Assembly (NCBI GenBank): GCA_944989445.1
Contig: CALYLW010000059.1
Location: 930,001-994,000, forward strand
Direction of reading: 5' to 3'
From: Ampullaceana balthica
Taxonomy: Eukaryota; Mollusca; Gastropoda; Lymnaeidae
Length of the DNA stretch: 64,000 nucleotides
The translations under genes were made by a program, and so were the position numbers. The notes below the pieces were generated by a model, which ran no database searches, was not told where the DNA came from, and was given only the letters and a program-made list of their open reading frames with translations. The stretch's first letter is position 1, and the number at the start of each line of letters is the position of its first letter. Positions 36,201 through 46,897 of the stretch are shown piece by piece.

Positions 36201-39200
36201 TACCCAGCCGCCTAACTAGTGTTAGGTACCCATTCGGAGTTGGGTGACTCAGGGACGCCATAGGCCCCGAGAACAAATACTTGCCTTCACATGGATTCGA
36301 ACCCGTGACCATCGATACGCCAGTCGAGCACGCTGCCACTCGACCACCGCGTCCCCAGTTACAGTCATATGGCTGTAACACTAATCACCATAAATGTAGA
36401 AAGAAATAACATTAAGGTTCTAATTTAAATCAAACTTAATCACAAGCTGTAAAGCTGCAGAAAGTTCTATCTGTGATGTAAAATATGAATGAAGTTAAAA
36501 ACAAGATTTTTAAAAAAATGTATATGATTTTAATTTTCTAAAACCATAGTGTTTGTAAGATATTGGTGACCATTTATTAGAAACCGAAATAAAATATTGT
36601 ACTAAGATATCACAATTTTGTATTCCAGGTAAGAAAGTTAGAGGGGCGGTTGAGTTTTAAAACATTGACTAGATAAGGGTAACATATTTTGCAATGACTA
36701 CTTGATCTATAAGATACTCATGTTAACTGCATTCAAATTATGTGTGTAGCTCTCTTAGGATTGGAGTTGACCATGTTCTCCAAGCCTATGAGACCAGCGC
36801 AAGTCATGGGACTACCAGCACACAGAGACAAGGCATTGATAACCTCAGACAGATGGTTCATCCAGAACAATATGGGTGAGTAGAAATTTATGAGGCTTCA
36901 TGTTACCCATCTCCATCTTATTACTAGGGTTTGTATCTATATTGTGTTTTTTTTATCCAACCCTGTCATACAATTTTACTTACTATATATTCCTCAGACA
37001 TCTGTTGATAAAGTTCTTCATTCCGTTTGTTCTTTGTGTTTTATATTGATACATTAGAACTGCTTTAAAGTTTCAGCTAAATGTGTTTTGATTGTGCTAA
37101 TGCCTGTCTTTGCCATATTGTGAAGTCAAAATATTTCTTTATTCTCATTGTATTTAATTCTTTTGAAATTTCAACAAATTTGAACTATAAAATAAATCTT
37201 AATTGCTTAGTTGTCTTGTTGAACAGTTCTTTTGGCAGCATGAAGTCGAACTACAAGGACCACAATCTGAGAGATGAGCCAAGACCCGCAACTGTCAAGC
37301 AAAACCAATCATCAAAAGGTCACATGAGACCTGCGACATCAAAGAAAAGTTCGAAAGTCAAACCTCCGATCAGGCCACTGCCAGTCTACCCCAAACCTCC
37401 TAGAGCTCAGAATAATTCGCAAGATACAAGGAAAAAAGACAGAACCCAGAAGAAAGAGCAGTGCTGTGCGTCTACATCAAGGGAGGAGAAAAATAAAGGT
37501 TTGTGGACTCGAAGTCAATCAGTACATGGTGCCATGAATTGGACTTTACAACTTTTGAACTTTTGTAAAATAGAATCATTAGGGTTCCCAGTGTAATTTT
37601 GTTTTTCCCAGACTCCTTATTTTTTTTCATAGACTTAGCAATTACATTTAGCAATATTAATGGAGAGCTGTGTATAAAGTAATAAAAATATTGGGAACTT
37701 TTGAATGAATGTTGCACTGGTAATCATACATCTTTATCCAGTTTTTAAATTTGAATTATTAAATTAGATGAAATTTTATCATTTAGTTATTTTACAAAAC
37801 TCTCGAAGCACATGAAATTAAAGTCTCTGAATTTCAATCTTTGCATCAGCACCAGGTGACCTGTTCTCATAAAACCATAAATTAATTAGAAAATTATAAT
37901 TTGACAAGCTCTCACAAAATTGTACATCTTTTATTTCTTTTACCTGGCATCTCTATTTTTGCAAGTTTTAAATGGTACTCATTTGGTTTAATAGCATAGT
38001 TATAAATCAAACTCATTAAACTTTTAATAAGTTTATATCTCAGCTAAATACATCAAAACAAATAATACTATTAACCCTTGCCCCATTTAATGTAAATGTT
38101 TTCATTCTCCCCAGGTGGGATCGCTCGCTTGACCCCTGAAGTTCTTGAGGAGCATAACCGCCGCTTGTCTCCAGTGGACAGGACTCTGTGGCACAGCCTG
38201 GATAACGGCCTGGTACACCCTCCTGTGTTTGATGATGAGCCCTACCATTCAGATTCTGAGGTTGAAGTTCACAGGGAAGCTAGGCACCAGAGAAAACACC
38301 ACAGCAATCAAGAGCATGACCACCCATACAATGATCTTGTGGATGATCTAAGATTTTCTGCGGACAATGAAAGATCAAGACAGCGAGAAAAAGACCACAT
38401 AGAAAGTTCGAGAATGGCTCATGCCTCCCGGGAGAGAAGAAAAAGTGAGAGTGATCTACACGGTAGGTATGGAAATGCCGAGTTGCCCCAGAGCGCTAGG
38501 AGCCAGGGAGCAGAAACCAATGCTGGGCTTGCGGCTGTGCCAATTATTCAGTCAATGGAAGAGGTCAACATCAGTGATGGGAATTATGACAGGGATTCTC
38601 AAGTTAAAAAGTCACAATTTTTGTCTCACGACAACCGTGTTCCGGGGAAGGGCTTGGCAAGGGAGGTCAGCCATGCAGGACAACCCCAGGCGGCCAGTTT
38701 AGATACACAGTACTCAACCTTAAGATCAGAGACCATTCCTCGTTCACCTGTGACCAGTGATGATGGCAGGATGGTGTACCTAGACGATGTGACACCATAC
38801 TCTACTCTGAGGTCAGAACCAATACCCAAATCCCCCGATCGGCATGATACCATTGGGAAGGGGAAATCCCACTGGTCCAAATCATCTTATCAAGAACGGG
38901 AACTCTCTCAAAATCTCATGCATGATTCCCAACAGACCAAAAACAATGCTTACAGACAAGCCCCTCCGGAGAATATCTATTCATCAACCCAGAGACCCAA
39001 AGTCTCAGAAACGCAGAGACAGAACAACGAGATAAGAACAGATTCATTCTGCACAGCTATCTCACAGTCCCAAAAATCTTCAACGCCCCACTCGTCAAAG
39101 GAGACTCACCACAAGAACATAAAGACTCCTTACCCAAATCCTGCTTTCTCCCATCACCAAAATCCCATCCCATCATGGTCCGACCGGCCGAGGGATGGGC

Positions 39201-40153
39201 CCTACGTGGACGACTCAAACAGAGACAGACACTACTTGGACGACCCAAATAGAGACAGACTCTACATGGACGATGCAAACAGAGACAGACACTACGTGGA
39301 CGACTCAAACAGAGACAGACACTATGTGGACGACTCAAACAGAGACAGACACTACTTGGATGGCACTAACAGAGACAGACACTACTTGGATGGCACTAAC
39401 AGAGACAGACACTACTTGGATGACACTAACAGCGACAGACACTACATGGATGGCACTAACAGAGACAGACACTACTTGGATGACACTAACAGAGACAGAC
39501 ACTACTTGGATGACAACAGCACCCTAATCCAGCATGATGTCCAGCCGAGCTCTGGCTCATACCCGGACAGAGTTTCTCAATTTCAAAACACGGATCACTA
39601 TCACCAACACCACTCTGGGTTTTATTCCAATCTGGGGGCAAGCAGCAGGTATCAGTTTGATGATTCAGATTTGGCTCATCTGGACTTCTATAAAATAAAC
39701 TCTAACGACAGAAGAAGAGAGCGGCCGTCATCGCATTCCCCTGGTCATCACCATGACAACAGCAGGTACACGGTCAAGTTTGACGACAACGTCACCACCG
39801 ATTCGCCTCGGGATCCAGGCTACTCACTCGATTCCCAGTTTTTCAACAACCCGTCTACGCTCCTCCAGACGCACAGCTCTCCGCTGTGCACTTCGGACAC
39901 CTCCTTCTCAAGGAGAGCTACCAAGGGAAGCACGGACAATGAAAACATCTCCCAGAGAGACTTTTTCCAAAGCACAGAGTTCTCAGAGTCTTTGAGCTCG
40001 ATATCCGACACGGATCAAGCGAATCCATCTTTTAACAACAACGGTCTGCCAAGCATGGACGATGCTGCATTTTCTACTGGCATAGCTGCACTGGATGAGA
40101 AAATCGCTAACCTGCAGCAGAAAATTAACAGAACAAAATCAATTTTTTCATAG
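30279..40153 (+). CDS. Large coiled-coil protein, 12 coding exons, ~1,713 residues; not named
   Basis: Coding exons: 30279-30314, 30492-30547, 31246-31355, 31742-31876, 32309-34057, 34418-34544, 34834-34910, 35141-35277, 35719-35996, 36750-36875, 37227-37498, 38115-40153. All introns are GT/AG, every phase agrees and the total (5,142 nt) is divisible by three. The start ATG at 30279 (AAAATGG) lies in an exon whose acceptor is at 30248-30249, so a 5' untranslated exon probably lies upstream. The N-terminus is short and basic (MGKKQDEAGSSKRMTPKKSK); residues ~113-690 are low-complexity and polar. Residues ~720-905 form a strong coiled coil (LERKNMFLKQEKEKL, ALDQATQNSQGVHYKLSLAD, LEQRLKCKDLEIDDYKDKL). 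The C-terminus is polar with a 10-residue repeat and a closing heptad stretch (ALDEKIANLQQKINRTKS). I cannot tie it to a named family; a centrosomal or cytoskeletal scaffold is a guess from architecture. There is no signal peptide or membrane segment. Confidence 0.88.
30727..30791. repeat. Two-copy tandem of a 45-bp unit in intron 2
   Basis: GATCGCAGCGCCACCTAACA occurs twice, 45 bp apart, in the intron between 30547 and 31246. Minor local duplication. Confidence 0.75.
32309..34057 (+). CDS. Exon 5 of the coiled-coil gene (583 codons, disordered region)
   Basis: Largest internal exon of the gene, with acceptor TTGGACTAG and donor ATTA|GTAAGT. It starts VFDRQTPFDLPDVSTPFNKR and ends PDPTLRDIACRLTFKATAI. 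It is rich in Ser, Asn, Lys and Gln with no repeat. The acidic stretch DDLNQNYNSDSEDENSRQRD lies near the end. The last ~20 residues are better ordered and lead into the coiled coil coded by exon 6. Confidence 0.88.
36072..36352 (-). mobile_element. tRNA-derived SINE, full length
   Basis: Read on the minus strand it starts GGACGCGGTGGTCGAGTGGC, with a box-A match (TGGTCGAGTGG), and has a box-B match (GGTTCGAATCC) about 50 bp later, so the head is a tRNA-like pol III promoter of the Ser/Leu type. The ~150-bp body is followed by ACGCAATTATCTTCTGCATA, GAAGGAGCGTCTG and (AGATA)n. This 3' end is that of the LINE family at 55647-56235. It lies in the intron after exon 9 of the coiled-coil gene, opposite in direction. 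Confidence 0.85.
38115..40153 (+). CDS. Last exon of the coiled-coil gene (679 codons)
   Basis: The acceptor CATTCTCCCCAG precedes GGIARLTPEVLEEHNRRLSP. The segment VDRTLWHSLDNGLVHPPVFD follows and looks conserved because it is ordered in an otherwise polar chain. Short repeated phrases (YSTLRSE-x-IP-x-SP) occur twice at about 38707-38830. The tandem NRDRHY repeat lies at 39203-39515. The exon ends ALDEKIANLQQKINRTKSIF S with a TAG at 40151-40153. Candidate poly(A) signals are AATAAA at 40923 and 40951. Confidence 0.9.
39203..39515 (+). repeat. 30-bp coding tandem repeat (NRDRHYLDDT), 10 units
   Basis: Ten tandem units of 30 bp encode (S/P/A/T)NRDRHY(L/V/M)D(D/G). AACAGAGACAGACACTAC is almost invariant, while the joining codons vary (DDS, DDP, DDA, DGT, DDT). 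The unit length keeps the frame. The nucleotide core is more uniform than the edges, which suggests copy-number change by slippage or unequal exchange under coding constraint. Confidence 0.95.
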
Positions 40154-43100
40154 CAGTTGTTTTTATAGGATTTATATTCTAATATAACACATCTTATTGG
40201 ACATATATTTATGATAATCATTCTGTTTTGAATTTCTCATAAACACTATATACATCTCCATTTTGCTATCATAACAGTAATGATGTTACAAAATATAAAA
40301 ATGTTCATTTTATCAAATCCATTATCTGTTAAGTGTGTTGCTAAAGAAGCTAATTAGTTGGTTTACAAAGCACTGTGGACATCTGTGGACAAAGGACCAT
40401 TATTTTTTTGTTTAAACACTCAAATAATTATAGTTTTTATGGTCTTTACTTTTATTTCATTTTCTTTTCTTTTTTTGTAGACTTTTTTTCATCAAGAGTT
40501 GATATATAATTAATACAACAACTTACTTACTTAAGCCTTTTTACACCAACCCATTAATAACTTCCCATTCTTTTTTATCATGTGCATTCCCTTCCAATGT
40601 CTTTGTGTCTTTTGGTCATGTGCTTTGCCTTCCAATGTCTTTGTGTTGTGTTCTTTCTTTGTATGTGTCAGCCACTTGCTAGTGTCTCCATATAATTTTG
40701 GCTCTACTTTTCTCTCTTTTTTGCTGTGGGATTCCATGCTAGGAATTGTCTGGTCATGTTATGTGGGCTCTTATTATTTATTATTATTATTATGTGGGCT
40801 CTCTGACCAATTCAACTTTTTTTCTTATTACGTCATAAGCACTAGGCTTTTGGAAATGTGTCATACTAATTACTGTACTATAGCGAAAAGAGAAAAAGAC
40901 TTTTAAGAGGAAATTAATTACAAATAAATGGATAATTTTTTCACAATTGAAATAAAAATTTTTTTAAAATGGCATTCTTTTGGCAGATTTCATTTTTCAG
41001 CCATGTAACAAAAATGTTTTTAACCACATAACAGAGAATGATGTCCCACATGATGATTGTGATTCAACCATTGAGAATGACCTTGACACTACTAATAAAA
41101 ATGTTTTGAGACAGTCCATTAAATTGGTGTTCCACAATTGATTGACTGCACATTGATTATTGACTGTAATTATCAACATTTTTGTAGTGACTGAGGTTGA
41201 AAATGTCTTGTGTCTTTGTGTTGAGAATTCCATTATGAAATGTCTGGAAAGCTAAAATCCATTCTTATAATTTATATCTCAAATTTATTTCTTGCATGTT
41301 TTACTTAAAACGAAAATAATATTTTTATAAAACTTTAAAAAAAATTTTTCTGGACAATGTCACTACACATCAGCAGTCTGTTTCCCCACATATTTCCATT
41401 TGTGATAGGATCTAGGGGTCACTAACCATGGCTCTAGGATTTATTTGTAATGCGGTGTCAAAGAATAATTTGTAACTTAAAAAGTATAATTTGTTACATA
41501 AAAAAGTATAATTTGTTACATAAAAAATTATAATTTGTTACATAAAAAAGTATAATTTGTTCCTTGTGTCTTGTCAAGTTAAGCTCAAGTTGTCTACAGA
41601 AGTTTTTTGATCCTGTACAACACAGAAATGTTGATGTATAACTTTGTTTTGATGATGATGATATTATGAAATAAATGAGTTTTTACAAAAAATATGTGCT
41701 ACTGTGCTGTGTTAATGTAATCTGATGGACACAAACACAAGTGAAACGGTTTGATGTGAAACTCGGGAAACTGTCGAATTACTCTGAAATTGAGGCAGCA
41801 TTGTGTTAAAAATCATAGGTATTTAATTGTAGTGGTCACTGACAGCTGTGACTAAATGTAACTTAATGATCACTGATATAGTTTCTGTAGTGGCCAACAG
41901 CCTTTCTGACTGATGGGTAGGCTGTGAGGGAAGATGGGGAAAGACCTTTAACTTGATGTAACAGGCAACAATAAACAAATTCTATTTATTGTGATGGTAT
42001 AAGCAAAAAAGGTATCATGCTGCTTAGTTGTCTAAAGGGGAAATAAATGGACTAGAAAATAAATAGATTCCCTGATAGTTGATATTTATGTGTGGAGTGG
42101 GGGGGGGGAATTTTGAACAAAAAAGTGTGAGGGTGAAGGATGGGGCAGCAGTGGGAGACACCCCAATGAACCTACATGTGGAAGAAAATCAGTAGCTCCG
42201 AGCTGAGTGCTCTTTATGGGACTTCCCGGAAGACCCTCTCAGTTATCTGGCCCCCAAGGGGACGTAGCAGCTGAGAAACCCCACCGGAAGCGGTGGTTTC
42301 TGAAGCGGCCACCTGGGCATCCAAGACAGAAAGTCGAAAATGCCGACACCCCAATAGAAAGTTGTTTTGTTTTGTTTTTTGTAGTGATTAGCCTGAGTAA
42401 TAGTTTTAAATTTGTAACTTTACCAGACCAAGAAAATAAGATTTGAGGATTTTAGACTTTTTTTGTCCTTAGATTGTGGTTCTTGAATAAGTGTGCACAA
42501 AAGAGAAGATATTTAAAATAATATTTTATATAAACAGTGCCGGTTATTGTATATCAAGCATTGAATCACATTCAAAGCTAACAGGAGTATGACTGCAGTA
42601 TGTTCAAAAAATATAACGGCCGAAAGGGTAGTATCGTTCCGAAATGTGAAGATAAAGTAGAACAAAACCAAAAGGTTACGATTGGGTCCCCCCTCCCCCA
42701 CCCCTGGCATCGTAGTTGCCATTGAGTCCCTACCCAGAGCATGGCAGCACCACCGGGAGTGATCCCCAAGCCCAACCCACTAAAAAAAACTAACGAACAA
42801 TTAAAACTCTAAAGTAGTTGGCAATAGAGATGACCTACTACACAATGCATGATAACGACATAGTATTATATAGTCCATTGAATATAAAAATCAAGTTAAG
42901 ATACTTTCCTAACAATGTGTAATTCTAAAATAAACCATGTCGTGGCAAGTTTTAAAGAGTAGCGCATTCTAAGCTTCTTTGTGATATATAAGGGGGCCTG
43001 ATTTATAGGCTTAGTTTAGTCATCACTATTGTTTAATCGCCCATTTGCTATCTCTATGTAAGATATTTTACACATCGTAGAACAGTGATTAAATGTTCTA

Positions 43101-43544
43101 GTTCTATAGATTAACATTTGGCTTGATTTTATATGAACGTTTGGTTAAACCATTTCATCCTCAAGACTATTATGGTGCTATGCTGCATGTGTAACTAGAA
43201 TGGAAATAATTCATGTAACGGTTAGACTTATGTTCGCATACATACTGGCTCACAATTCAATGTTAGAATTCCCCGCATGATCTAATCTTTCCAAAATTAT
43301 TGTTGCAGACCAAGTTGATGTTGCTAACAAGAGATTACAACAGTAGCATACGAAATGATAATAGAACGGCATGTTTTACCCACGCAGTCGTAATGTCCTG
43401 GGGTAGAATTCAGAATGGCGCATATTGAACTGTAACTCAAACATTGTTATTGAATACAAACGTCTGGGTCTTAAAGTCAAAACCGCACACGGGGTTACTG
43501 AACACTTAAATGGGAGGGCTCGGATTAATATTGACAGTTGAACA
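40154..43544. other. 3' flank of the coiled-coil gene and intergenic sequence
   Basis: Contains the probable 3' UTR, AATAAA words at 40923, 40951 and 41671, a two-copy TTCCAATGTCTTTGTGT duplication near 40596-40655 and a 4-copy tandem near 41478-41560. A GC-richer patch at 42140-42360 with two GACACCCCAAT words is unlike its surroundings, but I could not classify it. No gene recognised. Confidence 0.5.
41478..41560. repeat. ~24-bp tandem repeat, 4 units
   Basis: AAAAAGTATAATTTGTTACA recurs four times with small changes in the probable 3' flank of the coiled-coil gene. Confidence 0.85.
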
Positions 43545-43552
43545 AGTTATAA

Positions 43553-43754
43553 AAGAGGCATCACTAAGAGGGTTGAGGGTGGTGCGGACCGCACCTGGTG
43601 ACACCATCACAAGGTGTGACACCAAAGCTTAAAATCCTGTATGTTCCCGTTATTTGTCACAGAAAGACTCGGAAGAGATCTACGGGGGTAAATCGTGAGG
43701 GGGTAACACCATGAGCTACCGCACTAGGTGACACCAACCCTAGTGACGCCTCTG
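43553..43754. mobile_element. hAT-like MITE with perfect 8-bp duplication AGTTATAA
   Basis: AAGAGGCATCACTAAGAGG and CCCTAGTGACGCCTCTG are inverted termini, and AGTTATAA flanks both (43545-43552 and 43755-43762). It is the sister of the copy at 438-638 in reverse orientation, so the family is defined by two members. Confidence 0.85.
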
Positions 43755-43869
43755 AGTTATAAGGATGCTGTGCTGTCAATTATGCCCAGGAAAAAAAAAG
43801 GTCTCCTACTTTCGGTCCCCGACAAAATGGTCTCGTCAAAACGGCCCCAACGAAGAGCCTCCACAAATG

Positions 43870-44230
43870 AGCCCCCCCCCCGGTAATGAAGTCTCTAAGT
43901 TTTGCCTTCTCGTCCTCTGGGATCAGAAGTCGAACATCGTCGATTTCTGAGGTCCTTCCAATGATATAGCCTACCTTCACAAGTCCACCAGTCATCTCAT
44001 CATGGGCCTGTCTCCCCAGCTTCCCATAAATATGACCAAGTTTCTAGATATTTGCTTCTACATTTGGTACCAAGTGCTTCTATTTCAAACCCCCACCCTC
44101 TGTCGCATTTTTACTGAGGGTTCCAGTTCAAGGCTTGTCTTGTTGTTTTGGAAGCAGGTTTAAGATGAGTATGGCCAAGCCATCGCCTCTGGAGGATCTC
44201 TTGTTATATTGACTTCTGCTCTGTCCGCTG
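43870..44230 (-). pseudogene. Decayed LINE fragment
   Basis: The minus strand around 44100-44215 reads QEILQRRW, LGHTHLKPASKTTRQALNWN with one frame break, matching the WIGHTLRKP-TRQAL tail seen at 24380-24607. The part at 43870-44050 is more degraded; its membership rests on adjacency. Confidence 0.6.
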
Positions 44231-44904
44231 TCACAGTTCCAGGTTTCTGATACTGACAGACCATTGCATTCTGAAAATCTTTCTTGGGCACAACATCAGC
44301 ATAACAATTAAGTGTGAAGTAGACCAGCCCCCCCCCCTCCCTTTCCATTTCTGTTAGACTCCCGTTCCAGAGTTTCTGGTGCCTGGTCTGTCACATGCGT
44401 ACAACGTTCTTTATGGAGAGACTCATACTTAACAGGTAATCATTTAAAAACCTTCAATGACACCAAATCAGGTCTATTTTGTATTGTAATATCGTCTTAA
44501 AAATCTTTATATAAAAATGTGCCTCACCACTAATGGGCCCCGTAAAAAATAAGCAAGCAATTCCTTTTTTTTTAAAAAGGAAAAAATCTTAGTTATATCC
44601 TTTCAGTGTCTATAGATGGCTCCGTTCTGTCTGTGACAAATAAGATCTTAGGAAATACTATTGGTAGGACAGTACCACTTTTCGAAAGAAAAAAAAGGTA
44701 TTAACATGATTCAAGTTTTGCTTGAGTTATCACAAAAAATTTAAAGGATTTATCATTTATATGTTAAATATGTCTTTAAAATAAATAATTATTTTTAGTC
44801 TTTTTTTTTACTTATCAATTTTGTAACTTACATACGCTACTCAGAGACTCAGACTCAGACCTTAGCGTAGCCTTTGTCACATAGTTCACACACATTTTCA
44901 AATG

Positions 44905-45058
44905 TCTTATCTTATCTATACAGACGTTCCTTCCATTCGGAGCGGGGTGACTCAGGGACGCCCTAGGCCTCGGGAACAAACCCTTGCCTTCACACGGATG
45001 CGAACCCGTGACCATCGGTACGACAATCCAGTGCGCTGCCACTTGACCACCGCGTCCT
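44905..45058 (-). mobile_element. tRNA-derived SINE, internally deleted copy
   Basis: The minus strand has the same tRNA-like head as 36072-36352 (GGACGCGGTGGTCAAGTGGC, box B GGTTCGCATCC), then GGCGTCCCTGAGTCACCC. It jumps from CCGAATGG directly to AAGGAACGTCTGTATAG and (ATAAG)n. About 130 bp of body present in the other copy is missing. Box B carries one change (GCATCC). Confidence 0.85.
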
Positions 45059-45711
45059 TTGTCATTGTTATTTATCCATCATTGTGGTATCTATAATTTT
45101 AAAATCACTTTACACAGTTTCCTGGTCCGATATTGATATGGAGTGCGTCAAAATCGGATATTTTAAACCTTAAGTCTTTATTTATCGGTCTTATAATAAT
45201 GATTATTTCCCTTTCTCATTAAAAAATATGTCGAAGCAATAGTTCAACTATTAAATAGTAAGCTCTCCATATTTGAAATCAAGGAACGTGCTTAGTTCAT
45301 GTTTGTAAACATGTCTGCTGATACCAAATTACTAAAGCGATAGGCGATTTCGAATCGCAAAATGTGTTTATCATGATATCAATTTAAATTTAAATATATT
45401 TTTACACCATGTGATTATTTAAATCTTAATTTGTATTTGTTTATTTGATCGTCTTGATTTACATACTAAATAAAGAGTAAAAGTGCTGCTGATTTTGGCA
45501 AATCCACCCACCTGACACTGACACTACTGTCACTACTGACTACTATAGACTATAGTCATAGTGAATGTGACAGGGACAGTAACAGCCTCAAGTCTCAACA
45601 GTGACAGTGTCAACAACAGGCCTAACTAAACTTTACTTAACTTTAAGTAAACTAATCATATCATAATCCCTGAACTCTTAAACTTAATTAAACCAAGAGT
45701 ATTGACTATTA

Positions 45712-46380
45712 ATAGGGTAATCCAGCAGTTTCTACACGTATATTATTTCACAGCAAAATTTAATTTTCTTTTGAGAACTTACGTTTTTAATTTAATTATA
45801 TTCATTATTATATGTTGTATTTCAGCTATTACAGCGCTAATTTGTAAGTCTTTTTAATTTCTAAGGCATTTTTTCGACCCTCAACAGTAAATAGTCTGAT
45901 TGTGATGCCGTGATGCAACCATTTTGTTTAACTAACACTAACACTCTACTTGACGGATTGTCCCAATAAGATGCCAAATGGAAATTTCTCACTTACAAAC
46001 AAACAAAATAAGAATCAAACATCTAGTAATGAAATATAAATTGAAATTGTCTTTAAAATATTTATTTATCTTCTAAGAACATTAAAATAGATGAAAAATA
46101 CCTTTTAAAAAACATTTTCACTCAGTAAATTTATTTTAGCATGGGTCGAGCCAGGTAAAAAACATCTGGCTAGGTAAACAAAATGGATGTATCGTGACCA
46201 GATTATGTATTATATAGAGCCGAAAAAATGCCTTAGAAATTAAAAAGACTTACAAATTAGCGCTATAATAGCTGAAATACAACATATAATAATGCATTTA
46301 ATCAATTTAAAACGTAAGTTCTCGCGAGAAAATTAAATTTCGCTGTAAAATAATATACGTGTAGAAACTGCAGGATTACC
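45712..46380. mobile_element. Long inverted-repeat (foldback-like) element upstream of GRAMD4
   Basis: The left arm (about 45712-45950) and right arm (about 46145-46380) are inverted copies. For example GGTAATCCAGCAGTTTCTAC on the left pairs with GTAGAAACTGCAGGATTACC on the right, and AATGCCTTAGAAATTAAAAA mirrors the left arm near 45855-45875. GACTATTA stands outside both ends (45704-45711 and 46381-46388), an apparent 8-bp target duplication; the left terminus has about four extra bases. No coding capacity. Confidence 0.75.
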
Positions 46381-46897
46381 GACTATTAGTATTAGTTTTA
46401 ATATTAATGATAATAAAAATAATATGAATAATGAATATATTTGTTGAATATAATAATGTAAACTGCTACACACACACTCAACCAGCTTCATTTGTAATTC
46501 ATACCTAGTTAACCTAGACATGTCATCACTGGGTTGTCATTAGTCATTACTTAGTCATTTTAGTTTTAGTCTACTATGGACTAAATACCATTTGTCATAT
46601 CAGTATCCTAATAATAATGACAAAGTTTCACAAGGCCGATAACCCATTTGTTAAATACAAATCGTTTAGCATCATTCAAATTAAATTTTTGTAGACAATG
46701 ATTGTTTCTAGTTTCTATTCAAATAAACTAAATTATATCCAGGTCAGATTGTAGAAAATAAAACAGTTTAAATTAAGACAATGTCTGTGTACTTATATAC
46801 TATCTATACAAATAAATTTCTTTTTATATTTTAGATAACACATTGTTTTCACATACTGTAATGATGTTTTACTGAAGCAAAAATTAATAAAACTAAA

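Noticed and set aside
36169..36381. Short minus-strand open frame and tRNA-like fold at 36.3 kb as a functional tRNA gene
   Set aside because: The tRNA-like head is followed by a SINE body and LINE-type tail, and a second deleted copy exists, so it is a retrotransposon, not a tRNA gene.
39195..39527. Alternative frame TETDTTWMALTETDTTW over the repeat exon
   Set aside because: Shadow of the NRDRHY repeat; it does not connect in phase with the neighbouring exons.
42207..42446. GC-richer open frame with GRPSQLSGPQGDVAAEKPHR
   Set aside because: No family motif and no splice context; probably part of an unclassified mobile element with repeated GACACCCCAAT words.
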